Shown: positions 1 to 13,485, counted from the stretch's first letter. The stretch: DNA of 64,000 nucleotides from Urechis unicinctus (GCA_034190875.2 CM067345.1:26152353-26216352), one strand, 5' to 3'. Numbers and translations: made by a program. The notes: generated by a model from the sequence alone, not told the origin.

Positions 1-3000
1 CGTTGACCAATAACTGTATAATCTAATCAATCATGCACGGTGGGTGCTGATGCAATATGCTCTCTGCTAACATCAGTCGATTTCGATTATGTTAACTCAA
101 GTCTCCCAGGGCTCGGTTGATTGGTTGATGTTGTTAGTCCCAAAATGGTGCTTGAATTTATACACTCACGACTTACGCGATAACCTGTCAATTACTAGCA
201 CTGACCTACAAATTTTAGAAATATTCAATATGACTCTAGAAAAGCTGAAAAACTAAATCCAAACCTGCAAGAGTGTTCAAAATGTTGTAGATAATACAAC
301 CAGAACCTATTTGAAGATCTTTTTTCTGGTTAGAATGTGGCGTTATATAGAATATTTCCCACAATGACGATATGCTTGATTTGATGAACGACAGATGCTG
401 TCATTTGCAATGACAGCTTGGCAATGATGTTGTTAGATCTTCTGTTATCAAAGATTGTACCTTGTTAGCTTAAAGCAAGCATAATCTTTGGCAACAGTGA
501 TCACTTAATAGAATGAGCACACTTGATGATATGTGTGGTGAATTATTCATTGCAATGACTGATCATGGCTACACTCAAGATGACTTGTTGAACTCACATA
601 TTTTTCAGAAAGATATGAGATCATCTCAAAGTGGTAATTACTGGAAAATTTCATTATGTAGTGTATTTGTAGGCTTTTGATCAAATATAAGCAATATGGT
701 GGTTACTTCTGCCCATCTGATCCCTAATTTGGATTCAAACAAGAATCATTTTTCAACATATACACTACTGCTTACATAGTAATGATAAGTAATTACACAC
801 CAAGTAATGTTTAAGATAATCATTGGATGTCGGATAAGTTTTTCATATGGTGCTACTGCTACGTGATGTGTCTCCTAGAATACTTAGGCTTCTTCTGGAT
901 ATGTACACTAGACAGACTATATCTGTTGATTGAGATCCTTGTTTATGGATATAGTATGTACTGCTTCTAAAACCAGATAATTGGCCCTGGAAAAGGCCAC
1001 GTGCAGAATACACTGGGAAATGCTCGAGGACAAATCTCCAGCATTCAGAATACACGGAAGCCACCTGCAATACAGCCGATAATCCGGTCTTCATCACAGA
1101 TCATATACGATGATAGTGACTGTTAAATTTTGGATTATTCTGCAATATATTCTGTACTTTTAATAAAATCAGATTTAACCTAAATATGCTTGAAACTGAA
1201 ATAAGTACGGTCTACAGTAACCTGAAAGATCCGTTAATACTGTTCTTGGAAGTCAGTGATTCTACCCTTTTAACATACAAACATCATCACCAAAGTAGGG
1301 CGTGTGATGATACAAAGCATTGTGTCTTCGTCGAATCTATTTGGGACTGTACACAAGAGCGTCACTGGTAATTACTTACATAGAAGCTATAGTGTAGGTT
1401 ATAATCGCTATCATGTCGACATACTCAAGGACATATCGCTGGCTCGTCTTAATCGTCGACCTATCAACACGGTGCCTATAACGATAAAGGGACCATATCG
1501 ATAATTGAGTGATTAATGTTACTTTACTGATAAATAATTACTCTTTTCCCACCAATAAAATTACTGTTGGAATTATTTTTCCCAATATCGTTCAAATTAA
1601 ATTGTAAAACGACCTACGACGATTGTATATCATGTTGAGGTTACATAAAACCTTCACCAGATGGTAATTTCTCTAATACATATATCAACATAAATTCATA
1701 ATAACCGCTCTTAATTCCGTTACGGCGATGGTGTATTGACATTGTAGAGGGCAGTATGGTAGTGATGTTACTGCGTACCTTTTCATGCGTGTTGTGAGAA
1801 ACCGAGTGCAAGTGAAAACAAGAAAATTTGCATTGCAAAGTAATAACTTGTAATAAATAACCGAATAAACAGGAGTTAAGGAAACGACTGCATAAAGTGA
1901 AAGGTTATGCTTGCACTTGTAGAATGCAGCCAATTGTGATTTTACTATACTGCCATTGACATACAACAATAATTGCTTAGGATGCTGTACTAAATATTGG
2001 ATCCACGGCGCGCAATCAAGGATATATGATGCAAGTATTGCGCCAGATGGTATGTGTGGTGGATTTAACTAATTCTTCTATCAATATTGACACACATTGT
2101 ACCAAAGCAACAACCTCATCAGGTACTTGCTGCTTAACTAGCCAGGGAGTAGCTAAAGAGTTGTGTTTATATGCATTGTTTTTGTATCTTATATTGACTT
2201 TTTATTCAGGACACTGATTAACACGATCTAGTATTCATCCTTGCCTAGGCAAAAACGTAGTTGGTAACAAAGATGTGGTATATCTGCCACATCTTGACCG
2301 ATTCTTTGCTTTGAGCGAACATACAATTATAATATAAAGTCTCATTAAGTACACTTTTGGATACATTTTGTAATTGGAGTATGCACAATTGCTAGCAAGG
2401 ACTACAATATCTTTTACACGCGTTCTAAGATTACAAAAGACGCGGCCACGGTTTTTTTGTAAACGAATAATATGCTTCCACCTACATTAACATGTGTACC
2501 GAACAGTCTGATAAGAATTTAATTGAACACTGTCCTTTTGTTGCAAGTAAAGCTCTCTGTAATATACACCTTATGTCTGGAGCAACATACTGGGATCAAT
2601 GATAGTATATATCTGCTGTATGCGTTATCCTCACTTAGAAGCCGCAGCAATTTTGGTTTTGGGTCCGATCAAATCAAATATACTTATGAAAATGATCTTA
2701 CAGCAACAAATGACCTGATATGTTCAATGCCCATCTCTAACCAGTATCCTTATCAGTCAATCTCTCATCAGCATAGACAAATTCATGTCGTCATGGACTC
2801 GCCATGACCTAACCAGCAAATCCACCCAAGTATGCATGCTCAATAGCTTTATTACCAATTAGATCTTGATGATCCGATACATTAGGCGATTGTCATCACC
2901 CAGATAAGCTAATTATGTTCAAATCATTCGTCCCGTAGATTCAGTAGTTTATTTCAGGCCATAACAAGTAATTGTTTACCATGCCTTCAGTCTTATATCG

Positions 3001-4580
3001 GGTGAACTATGTATGAACCCAATGACAATCAGTGGGGGCAATCATCAATTGAATTGGAAGAGATGTGATGGATACCGATTGGGTCGCTTCATAGCCATTG
3101 TTCAGATTAGAAAGCTTTTTGATTGCCAACTTGCAATACGTACGCTAGACTGGCGATATTATTATACTACTGTGCAAATGTTGTAGCATTCGAGACCTGA
3201 CATATTTCCAAATTCACCTTGCATATCGCGTGGAGTTTTTCAATTACTATGATCCTTCAGTTAAACAGTAGCTGACTTATAAGGCAATGTATCAGTACAA
3301 TAATATAAACATATTTAAGAAACAACCAGTATGTAACCGGTGCCAGTTATATCGTCTCGACAATGTCCATATACATTTTGACAATGAGCAATAGCGATCA
3401 TTTGGACATCAGTATGCTTGCTATAAGTATTTGTCTAAACATAGGTATTGAAACGAAAACCACAACAATTATTTATTACTAATTACTTACATGCTAGTTT
3501 ATCAGAAGTCGAAAGTTAATGACCAGTTCTAACACATTACGGAGCATAGATGATGCCAGATTATTGAGGATGCCATACCTTGAGTGCCGCATTGTTGAAA
3601 TCAACACACCAATTACGTGAGGGTGCCATTTGCTAACAGTACTTTACACTGCAATGTTTTAACCCTTTGGTTTGCAAGAGTGAAACATTATGTCCATGAA
3701 TCCTGCATGCATATAAAATATCATATTAAGGGTAGTTTATTGAGAGTCGAGACAATGCCCAGTTAAAACGTTCTGCCTGTTTTTGTGTTAACCTCATAGC
3801 AAATGATTTTCCCAGACGTTTTTATAAGTGGAAGGGTATATAGTTATGTAAAAACAGAACGTAACATCACTTAATTACCTCTCAGTCTTATGCACGAACC
3901 AACTCTGACTGGTGGATTACGTCTTGTGTTTAGCATTCATTCCCATTCTAATACGGCGAATGCATGGTTCAATTATTGGCAAAATCATAAAGTGGGTTCC
4001 GCCTCCGCGACTGCAGTGTGCGAATGCAATATAAATCGAAACTGTGACATGACCTTTGCAATTTGGCATATACACAATCTAGTCAAGTGCCCAGTGAACA
4101 TTCAACTGCCTCCCATTTCTGTTGGTTATATTACCAAGTCATTATATTCACTAGCTCGTAAAATTGCTTATATTCTACTCCAATTGACGTAACCACATTG
4201 TTACCTCAACGTATGTATATTTGGCCTGTGTGAAATTTCAATAGCAATATCAATACACCAAAGGTCTTCACCAACTAATTACATCTCGATCGTCACACGG
4301 GATCTTTAATTATATTCGATCGCGACATCATGATTGCATATGTCAATGATTCCGTTGAAAAATATGGCGTGCAAGGTATCTATTGTGAATTGGTCCACAC
4401 AAAAAAGTCGACTTCAACAGTATACCTCGGGGTAGCATCCAAATCCGATGTCGACATCCTATATCACCCAATTAATGTGTGTCCAATTCGGAACAGGCAA
4501 ACTAAAAGGGTCACAACTTGTCAGTTGGAGTCTCTGATTGGAAATCCTCTGTTTTCTCCTGTTAAACGGACGGTGGTTAT
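1..4580. other. AT-rich non-coding stretch
   Basis: I see no recognisable gene, RNA or mobile element here. The longest open frames (about 100 codons near 3.9 kb and 97 near 4.3 kb) are within chance expectation, show no familiar motif and have no clear splice context. Confidence 0.5.
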
Positions 4581-4587
4581 TAACATA

Positions 4588-4593
4588 ACTTCG

Positions 4594-4624
<31 letters not shown>

Positions 4625-4800
4625 TAGAGATATATATATATAGAGAGGAGGCTATTAGATAACATATATATAGAGAGAGAGAGAGAACTTCGTTTTATAT
4701 ATATATATATATATTAGATAAATATATATATATACATACATATATATATATATATATATAGATCTCTAGATATTGGTTCTGGTGCCTTCTATATATATAT
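4588..4800. repeat. TA/GA microsatellite cluster with a 98-bp duplication
   Basis: Runs of TA and GA fill this stretch. The junction AACTTCGTTTTATATA occurs at about 4587 and again at about 4686, so the array contains a duplicated unit of about 98 bp rather than simple slippage alone. Confidence 0.85.
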
Positions 4801-4987
4801 TGTCTTTATATATACGTTATATATCATATATGTATTTATTCATATATATTGGTTTGGTGTCTTCTATTGCTTTGTCTTTCCCACGTTGTATCAGTATGTT
4901 TTTTCATCGATCTGGTATGCTTGGGTATATTTTGTGATCTCAGCAAGACGAATTGAAACTCATGATCCGTGATGTTACCATCTTCGT

Positions 4988-5475
4988 GTGCTGCAATCTG
5001 TTGTCTCTGCAATAAACAATGAGGTGACCCGATTGGCTGTAAAAAAACTTAAAGATGCTATAAAGGCAAAAAATGTTGCACAAAAGCCATCTTCCGTGAT
5101 CCTGGGGCACTTGGTAGGGCTAAAAGAGCAGAAGCTTTCCTCTGGTGCTCGCGTTTGCTACCTCTACCAGCTTGGTGAGTGTGGTCACTCAATGTCTACT
5201 GGCTTGGACGCTTTGTCACTAAGCCCGATGAGCCTGTGCTCTACTTTATGTTGGATGGACCACTCCGTGGCTTTAACAGAGAGGGGCTGCTTGTGGGCCA
5301 ACCGACACCCAGCTGCCGCCAGATGGTGATCTCAATTAGACATTTAACATCTAGACTATCTACTCTAGACTGCTGGTATTTGCAAACAAGTGCCCTTGGA
5401 TACTGCTCCGAAAAAGAGGCCCTAGTAGCAGGCCCTGTGTACAATTGCTCTGTAATTTACACACATATAAGATGA
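4988..5475 (+). other. Unrecognised stretch with two overlapping open frames
   Basis: Two overlapping plus-strand frames (4988-5329 and 5179-5475) are somewhat richer in GC than their surroundings. The first reads as Lys/Ala-rich and plausibly helical near residues 15-35. The second contains a more protein-like run around 5190-5290. If the two were joined by a frameshift they could be one decayed reading frame ending close to the polymerase-like relic that follows. I recognise no domain, and a mobile-element origin is only an inference from the neighbour. Confidence 0.25.
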
Positions 5476-5499
5476 AACACGGAGTCATTTATCAGCTTT

Positions 5500-5830
5500 C
5501 AGAAGAGCATGAAAAATCAACTAGAAGTGTGCATGGATTGCAGGTTTGACAAAATCAACCACAGGCTTGCGTACCACCAGAAAAAGAACCCCTGATCAAC
5601 TATATAACTGCAAAACCCAATGATGTGAGCTAGTTCAATTTGACCTAAAAAATGTACTACACACTGCTCTGTTCCCTGCTATTGTTTTCATTAGTATGAA
5701 ATATTATTATCTATGCTGACTTTGAAGCGCTCAGTGTGAAGCTTCCGGGCCCTGCACCTTTTCCTACCAAACAGCAACACGAAACTATGACGGTCATCTC
5801 ATGATACAGGCCATCAGCAAGGTGAATGAG
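5500..5830 (+). pseudogene. Relic resembling a protein-primed family B DNA polymerase (Polinton/adintovirus type)
   Basis: At about 5704-5790 one plus-strand frame reads IIIYADFEAL and continues open to a stop at 5798. A hydrophobic strand followed by D-x-E is the usual form of the exonuclease I motif in protein-primed family B polymerases, and the Y-A-D-F-E form is typical of polymerases from Polintons, adintoviruses and related elements. Upstream (5500-5610) lie spaced His/Cys residues and a P-Q-A stretch in shifting frames, as expected if the region just before the exonuclease were also decayed. At least three stops and shifts interrupt it and no polymerase palm motif is visible. It is a dead fragment. 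A chance match to this short motif is possible. Confidence 0.35.
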
Positions 5831-7728
5831 CTGATCAACTACATCCCAACCGCCAGAACCGCTACTTTATATACTACTTGCTATTCTATATTGTCTACAG
5901 CACGGTTTCTGCTTAAAGCAATCGCCTGGGTGCCGTTGTCTTGACAATATTGATAATGCCTGAGATCCAAGTACTTTCCATTGGGGCATTCACCTTGCTA
6001 CAAGATACTCCAGGCAATCTGCCCTTCTTTGATACCTGTTCTGATTAATGTGATCAAACCAGGTGCTAATGGCTTACAACACGGAGGCAAATATATCCTT
6101 TAATGACAAGGTATTCTAAGACAATAAATTAATTGAATGATTCACTACAAATTACAATCACAACCCTGAAATCATTTTTGCTTTGGTTTGCTCCCAGAAG
6201 ATTACCATTTCAGGAAAATGTAAGGTACACATCAGTTATTGATTATCTTGTTAATCATCATGCTTCCATTGCCAACAAAATCTTCTGGTGATCATTTCTA
6301 AAAAAAACGTAAGATATTTGTTATACACAATCGTCGCAAAAAAACTAATTTGTTGCATTTCCATCGATGAGAGACTGCCATTCACGTCCCATCATCCCCG
6401 TCTATAACTATCAGCTGGAGTCTGTCTGCAGCAAATGAGAAGACACACAACTATATCTACCATTTTAGTGCAGCTGGATAAAGTTAATTCTCTGGAAACA
6501 GTCGAGTTTACGGATAATGGTAATTTCTGGAATGAACTGGAAAGAAACGGTCCGTTTTATACCCTGCAAAGCCACTGCCTCTAAATAACGTGACAATAAC
6601 AAAATTGGATTTGCCTTCAGAACCAAACGTGGCCTTGAAACATTCGCTTATCTTAAGCGTAATGTTTACAGCGTTACATCCTTTGCATATTTCATTTATG
6701 GCCACATACCAGTAGGTTGGAAAAGATTGATGTTCACGTCACCTTGGAGTTAGTTGCCAACTAGACCAGATTGGTTCAAAGATCAGGTTCAGTGCGATGC
6801 AAAGCGAGAATCCCGAGTTTGCGAGTTTAATGATTTGTACCGTTGGTGTCGGGGTTCACTTTAATCCATTACCACGCGGCCATGTTTACGCTGGATAAAC
6901 TTCCAATTAACCCTAATTTCATCCAGGGTTCCAATTGTCCTAGCTGGCATAAAACACAACCAAGAAAACACAGAAAGGAACGAACACCCATGACGTGGCA
7001 TCACGGGATAGTCAAATCCTCACTGTGCCATCTCTGCCCAGGTACAACGCGCATAAGAATGACAACTGCCATCTGTAGCTACTACTCGTTCGTGCATTAA
7101 GAGGAAAACACAGTGACGCCATTGCTAAGATACAGCTATATATTATAACTTGTATTTATTGTTTACCGCTTAACTTAACAAAAAGATTAGATACAGGGAG
7201 ATGTAATTGAAATGAGATATACGTCAGTTCTTCGCACTCGACTGGAGAAAGTGCACCTAGCATAGATATCGTTTGCGTGCATCTTCACAAGATTGCGACG
7301 AAGGTCGTAGGTATACGCTGGACCTAGATTTCACTTGCGTTCAAATGACACCATCAAAATCACAACTCCAGCTCATCAAACCAGTGCAGTGGATCCATTT
7401 GAATTAAACTTAGATCACCAACTTACTTATTCATTTCCATGAACAACCGCCATTAGAACTTACCCTGCAAAAATGCAAAGCTTATGCGAAATTATATAAG
7501 TAGAATACAGGTGAGAGGAACGGCGTTGCATATAAATCGTGCTTAGATCAAATAAATTGTCAATCAGATAAACGTGACCATCACTAATACAATCTGAAGC
7601 TATCCCTTGCTTCAGCTGCATGACTAGAATTATGTCAGGGGGTGAGCTCTATCGCTTACATGATTAGTTGAAACCTATATTTTGGTTAGATCCATATGGT
7701 TGAAACAGGTAATTTTTTATGTATGAAA

Positions 7729-8090
<362 letters not shown>

Positions 8091-8328
8091 CATGTGCCAT
8101 ATCACTGGTCGGTATTTCATTGCTTTTCTTGTATGTTTTTTTATATCAGGCGTACTTTCAGCAAGAATTGTGTGTACTTATATAAAAACTGAACATTTGG
8201 CAGCGATCAAGAATACGGTGCGTTCCGTGCCAGCAACCGAGCCCTCCTATCCGAGCGCTGTACGCAGCCATTAAGCCATTATACAATTTTACCCACAACA
8301 AAATAATCCACCTGGCTAATCCAACTAG

Positions 8329-8523
8329 CAGCATACTAAAAAAAAATCGACAAGATGTTAACAACTGGGCAAACTTTTTGAACGACAGAGAAACCCAAAT
8401 GATGACATGGGTGCTCAATAGCTCAATGCTAACAGCATACTAAAAAAAATCGACAAGATGTTAACAACTGGGCAAACTTTTTGAACGACAGATACCCAAA
8501 TGATGACATGGGTGCTCAATAGC
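8329..8523 (+). repeat. Near-identical tandem duplication, period about 104 bp
   Basis: The stretch 8329-8422, starting CAGCATACTAAAAAAA, is repeated at 8433-8523 with only indels in the A run and at the GAGAAACC/GATACC site. The two copies are separated by 10 bp. The near identity marks a recent event in an otherwise old region. Confidence 0.95.
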
Positions 8524-9440
8524 CTGTATCACTCTGTAAGAACTTTTGGTATCTACTAAAGATGCCAAAACTATTTATAATTTGACGCGAATACCACTTA
8601 TTTATCGACAAGAGCGCTGAACAACATGTTACAAATACTGCCAGGAAAGACTATGACCAATGAACATAATATATCTCGCATAAAGGTGATATTTCACCAC
8701 GAATGCCACCCAAATGCTTGCGCAAGCAACAATCATGTCTTCCCGATTCTTAAGTCGCTACATAAAGCAGATGGTTGCATATAAGATACATTGAAGGGTC
8801 TTGCTCCATCTTACTCGTGTGGTAATTTAAAGCCGTACTCACCTGGCCGTTCTCTTCACTCAAGTAACTAGGAACGTCTACAAGAGCCCCCTCAGGATCA
8901 TACATTAAAAGCATATGCCATCTACCTGTGGTAACCAGTTATTGTCAGTATATATGCCTTTCAACATAAAGCCATATCACTTGGTGCTAAACAGATTATA
9001 TCATGTTTATGAAATTTAAGTATTTACTGTATTGCTAGTATATTTTGATAATTATATTTTATATAGTTGCAATCAATTTAAAGTACAGAGCCGATGAGCA
9101 GATGTTCCTGGAATATGCGCTTTATAATTTTTTATATCTATTATAATGATAAGCGGCAGGTTCAACAGGTTATATTGCGGTGGCAAAACTTTCTATCGGA
9201 TCTGCATCGAAATAACGATACAAATACCGCGTAGACTCCGTACTTGTTCCATTATATAGTATGTAATAGCTTTGATACTTCTCACTACATGCACATATTA
9301 TAAATATCGATTTGCATTAAAACATTATTGGCCAATCCCCAAGTATATGATCACTTAAAGAGATAAATGCATGAGATGATTTGAATTTACATTGTTCAAT
9401 TCTACGTAAATGTTTTTGACATTTTTGTTAATTGATCCAT
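8524..9440. other. Part of block A without identifiable content
   Basis: Nothing beyond weak similarity to block C is visible. No open frame, RNA or mobile element can be supported. Confidence 0.4.
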
Positions 9441-11602
9441 TAGGAGAACATAACAAACGCAGCATGAGTGCAATGTTTACGTAAGCTGTGGGACAGACGC
9501 AAGCCAAAGTCAATGTTTAAAGCTTTGAATCTCCTAAAATCGTTACATAATATTTGAGTTAGAAATATGAGCATATGGCTGCTATGAAATGAAGATGAAC
9601 AAAGCGGTAATTCAAAAACTCGAGTTGTCTAGATTGTTGCCCGAAAAAACTAAAACAACGCAGTAGGCGGTCGAAAGATTTACAACTTTATTCGTCTGAA
9701 ATGGGTTGCCTGTGGTTTTATGTTTGGATATCACAAAAGGTGGGGTGAGTGCGATGGTTAAGGCTCGACTTCGTTCGTAAATTAACAGCGTAACTAGTTA
9801 GTCATTCGAGGCATAGCTAGGAATGCATTCGCTTGTATCACATATTTACTTCAAACCACTTCGAATATTTCAATGTAGTGGATAATAATCAATTTATATC
9901 GTCAGCAATCTATGCTACCATTTCCATCTATTAAAAACCAGATAAATTATGAAGATGGCAGTTGCCAATGTGCCATTTCCTATGTTCGGTCGAAGAGGTA
10001 TAATGATACCATTTCCCTTATTTGAACGCAGGGGTTTTACATTGTTACCAACGCTATCAACAGCATGACTTCCTTCTTAATGTAGCCTTTTAAGAGATAT
10101 GTTCTATTGTGTGTTTGGCTGGCTTGCACATGAAGATAGCATAAGATCCGTTGCCGTTCAAACAAGTCTGCTTTACACAGCTGGAAAACAATTAGCGCAT
10201 TTGCCCACATCGTTTCTTCCCTTCTCTCTGTTCGATCCTCTCCAGTCTCGTAAAGTTACCCTTAAGCAGGCAACATACGTTGGATGGGTTATCTGATGCT
10301 CGTAAGAAGGGTCCTCCAACTTACCTCCATTTCCTTTGTCTTCAAAGAGATTCAGCTACCCTAAAGCAGGCGTTATTTGCCTCGACAATCGAGCGAATAC
10401 ACTAACAAAAGCAGTTTGATACTAACAACTCTTTTGTTTCTTTCGCCATCAAGTTAATTTCTGTTTTATATACATTGAAGTACAAATTAAAGCGAAGTAA
10501 ACTCGTCTACCTATGATCGACCGATACACACAACCAGCCATAGCATGATAGTATTGTTAAGGAAGCTGATAGAGTGTGGGTCGCATTGGTAAATGTAGTC
10601 GATTGCACACTCAATCTTCGTGCAAATGAACGCAATAGTACTCACAATTGTGTGATTAGCTGTAGTGATAACTACACGCCATATTCTATGAATAGGAAAA
10701 TATCAGTGTTGACTTGGTTTTTTCAGCTTCACAGTGCTGAGAACTCAGGACTCGGGACATTCATACCACTGACAAAGCCCGTGGCAAGGACAGAATTAAG
10801 ACGAAGTTTTTCAAATCGAGCTGCGACTCCATGGAATAATTAACCAGCCAAGATAGTTTTAGCCAGTCCACTTAACTCTTTTAACTTGATGTTTGTTTGT
10901 TGCAAGTAATGTTTTAACTCTACTTAATTAGTAATAGATAGTTGATGACCACTAGTAGAACACATATTTTTTCCTAGCCACCCATCACCTGATCACATTG
11001 AGGTATAGGGTGGCCAACATTGTAAATCATTGTAAATTAAACCTCTTTTCAGACAGATGTTCTTCGTCCCTGTGCAGAATACAACTTGCTATATTATGAA
11101 ACAAAATAAATCTATAAAGCCAATTATTCGTACTATGCTGTTCTTGCCTTCCTTTTCCGTCTTCTTGAACCTGTCAGCTTGTTCACGATGATGAAGTGTA
11201 AATATGACGGTAACCTTGGTGGTATTATGCAGGCTCTGTGCTACACGTGGTATAAAAACACAAGTAGAGCATTTACAAAAGAAGTATTCAATGCAACCTC
11301 GGACTATTTAATACCAGCATGCCTCATTCGTATTCACCTACGCAGACAAGTACAATACCATCATCAACAGTTTTTATAAATCTGTAATTTACGCAAAGCT
11401 TTTCTAAGTTACTGTATTTTGTGCTGTCGTTCTCAAAATGGACACTTTTCTCACTTTAGAATTCATATTCATGATTTCATATAATTCATTATAAGGACTA
11501 GAATGACGAGAACACAAAATTTACAACGCACAGATTATATTTTGGAAGCAGCATATATTTTTTCATTTCTGATTTGGATAATTTCGGAAACTCTGCTCTA
11601 TT

Positions 11603-12330
11603 GCTATTTCTAGTCAAGGTCCCCTAGACCCTTGGCTGCGAGCCCTGTTTTACATGTTAATGATACTCAATGCTCGCACCAGGGTCTAGGCTAACTAGCA
11701 TCCCAATCAGAAGCCGTGTCTCTCGGGTACTTTTGGGTCATTGTCTCTCAATGGTCAGTGTCACATTTGTCGAAGATTCGGCGCCATATTTGTTTTTGTA
11801 CGCTCCGTTTTACACCTCATGAACTGAAGAATTTGCTGTTGCATGACCATGAAAATGATTCCAACGGAAGCCCTCGATTAAGCGCAGCTGTCGCATGGCG
11901 TGGTATTGAAAGACTTTCAAAAGTATAGTGCGCTCTGCTAATTGATGGATCGTGACTGTTTTGTGAAAGTGCCTGCTGGGGCGGGGAAACATCTTGGTAA
12001 ACGTTGTTAGCTATTGCTCTCGATGCAATAATTGGAATGGGTCAGGGTTTGACACCAATGGTTGTCCGCTTGCCTGGGGCAAGTGATTGGTCTACTTGTT
12101 CAACCGAGGGTGCATATCACAAGCCAGTTTCATGAGCCAGACGCGAGCAACTAAGGCCAATCCTGGTCACAACCTTTTCGAAGATTGGTCAAGCAGGGGC
12201 TATCACAAAGATAAACGAAAATATCTAATGAATATTCGGACGCACCACTTTTAGACCTTGTCTTGTCGTAGACTCTAGGGCTAGAAGCGTAGCGGAACCC
12301 CTAGAGTCTTGGACGCAGACTAGCTATTTC
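11603..12330. mobile_element. 712-bp DNA transposon with 8-bp target-site duplication and terminal hairpins
   Basis: The octamer GCTATTTC occurs at 11603-11610 and again at 12323-12330, exactly bracketing an element that begins TAGTC and ends GACTA (11611-12322). Just inside each end is a hairpin built on the same CCCCTAGA/TCTAGGG words. The left one pairs about 11623-11642 (CCTAGACCCTTGGCTGCGAG) with 11673-11692. The right one pairs 12270-12280 (AGACTCTAGGG) with 12299-12309. An 8-bp duplication with a TAG-type terminus fits hAT-like and some other cut-and-paste families. The simple inverted terminal match is only 5 bp, so the superfamily is left open. The interior is richer in GC than its flanks and contains a helicase-like relic. 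The element lies within the part of block A that block C lacks. Confidence 0.7.
11905..12125 (+). pseudogene. RecQ-like helicase N-terminal relic inside the 712-bp element
   Basis: From about 11907 one frame reads LKDFQKYSAL, then a stop codon, then LMDRDCFVKVPAGAGKHL. This has the order of the RecQ-family start: an F-x-x-x-Q-x-x-A-type segment, a short spacer, D-C/V-F, then a Walker A (here AGAGKH in place of the usual T-G-x-G-K-S/T). A frame shift later (about 12005-12070) a run resembling IIGMGQGLTPMVV leads to a degraded segment where motif Ia would sit. The catalytic Lys of Walker A is kept, but stops and shifts kill the frame. I infer a fragment of an SF2 helicase carried by the transposon. 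A chance resemblance cannot be ruled out by reading alone. Confidence 0.4.
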
Positions 12331-13285
12331 TTCATGTAGGAGAAATCTAATACGACGTTACAACCGTTTGGTGACATTAACAGTCCATTCGGGTGTGACT
12401 TATGGCTGTGGTACTTTTCTTGTTATTGCGATATTTGTGCTGGTAGCATTGAGATTGCTGGTAAGGTAATTTCTGGCGACGATTTGATGGCGTATTTTAT
12501 ATAAACACCCTCGTTCCTAGTACGCTGAACACGATTCTACTAACACTTTTGCAATAGTATTTGGTTTTGGATATGATTGGGATGATGGTTTAAAGTGAAG
12601 GTAGCGTCTTTTTCGACTCCCTAATCGAAATTTTATTAAGTGAACATCAGCCGTCAATATTTTCGTCCATAGATGTCATTTTGTGGGTTATTTTTCAATA
12701 TTTCCCTCAATTTTTCGGATCGCTTTGACATATGCACAAAAGACGACGGCCATTGGCTCCTGGGTTTGTGACGTTATATGTCACCATCCAGCCGGATAGC
12801 GTGATTTTTTTCCTCGTTCGTTTGCATAGGAACTGTGGTAGGTGTGAGCATAATCGCATTTTATACCGTCATCATGTACATCATATACCGCAACGAATCA
12901 CATCATTTCATGTGATTGGAGTACTTGTTCGCCAAGAATAAATTAAATTGTGACATACTTCTATTATGTAGTGTGAATACAATTCCAATAAAATGTATTT
13001 TCCTCGTCTGCGGATAGGTACTTGTTTCAATTAAATATACCTCTCCAATGAGTTGTACAGAGGAACTTCTAGCCCAGAATCCACGTTTTATATGTTTCTG
13101 GCTACATATGTCATTGGCCTTTAAAGAGTTCAAGGCCTTACACTAGTTCTTAGTCTTACCTAGGGTACCAACCGCAATAATACATACTTTATATTGTCCT
13201 TATTAGGTATATGGTTGTTACTTACACCTAATACAGTGCATAACTGCCATCATATTTTGCTTTTATTATTTGTCAAGGAAGCGAA
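12331..13285. other. Spacer between the transposon and the P2X7-ballast locus
   Basis: No clear feature. This stretch belongs to the 3.2-kb segment absent from block C. It could be upstream sequence or the 5' side of a larger element carrying the gene that follows. No TATA box or start site can be named with confidence. Confidence 0.35.
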
Positions 13286-13459
13286 ATGTCCTCATCTTCT
13301 TCATATACAGATGACTCCATAAGCATTGACCTGGATTACAGCAATGAGTGTTTGTCTCACCAAGAAAAAGATTTAGGAGTTAGTGGGGGCATACGGCCAT
13401 ACAGGCCTCCAGCTAAGACTAAGCCAGCAGCTTATCCTAAATTTGTTCTTAAAAACTAG
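13286..13459 (+). CDS. 57-residue Ser-rich acidic ORF, probable N-terminal part of the P2X7-ballast gene, out of frame
   Basis: An ATG at 13286 opens a 57-codon frame: a run of five Ser, an acidic stretch (residues 7-17), then GGIRPYRPPAK at about residues 35-45, ending with TAG at 13457. Proteins that consist only of a P2X7-type ballast domain commonly have a Ser/acid-rich leader and an I-R-P-Y segment before their first C-x-C-G, so I read this as the leader of the next gene. It is one nucleotide out of phase with the downstream frame, and no intron of plausible size joins them. Either there is a frameshift between about 13400 and 13450, or the leader is a separate small ORF. Confidence 0.5.
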   Translation: MSSSSSYTDDSISIDLDYSNECLSHQEKDLGVSGGIRPYRPPAKTKPAAYPKFVLKN

Positions 13460-13485
13460 TTATTCATTTTGATTACGCCTATACC

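Noticed and set aside
11188..11379. Open frame sharing L-C-Y-T-W-Y-K with a frame at 37.34 kb
   Set aside because: Both lie in the A/C duplication. Differences over about 40 codons fall mainly at amino-acid-changing positions, the pattern of non-coding divergence.
12258..12326. Helitron 3' end (stem, 10-nt spacer, CTAG)
   Set aside because: The spacing fits, but the base after CTAG is C and not T, the stem loop is too large, and the exact 8-bp duplication with a hairpin at the other end points to a cut-and-paste element.
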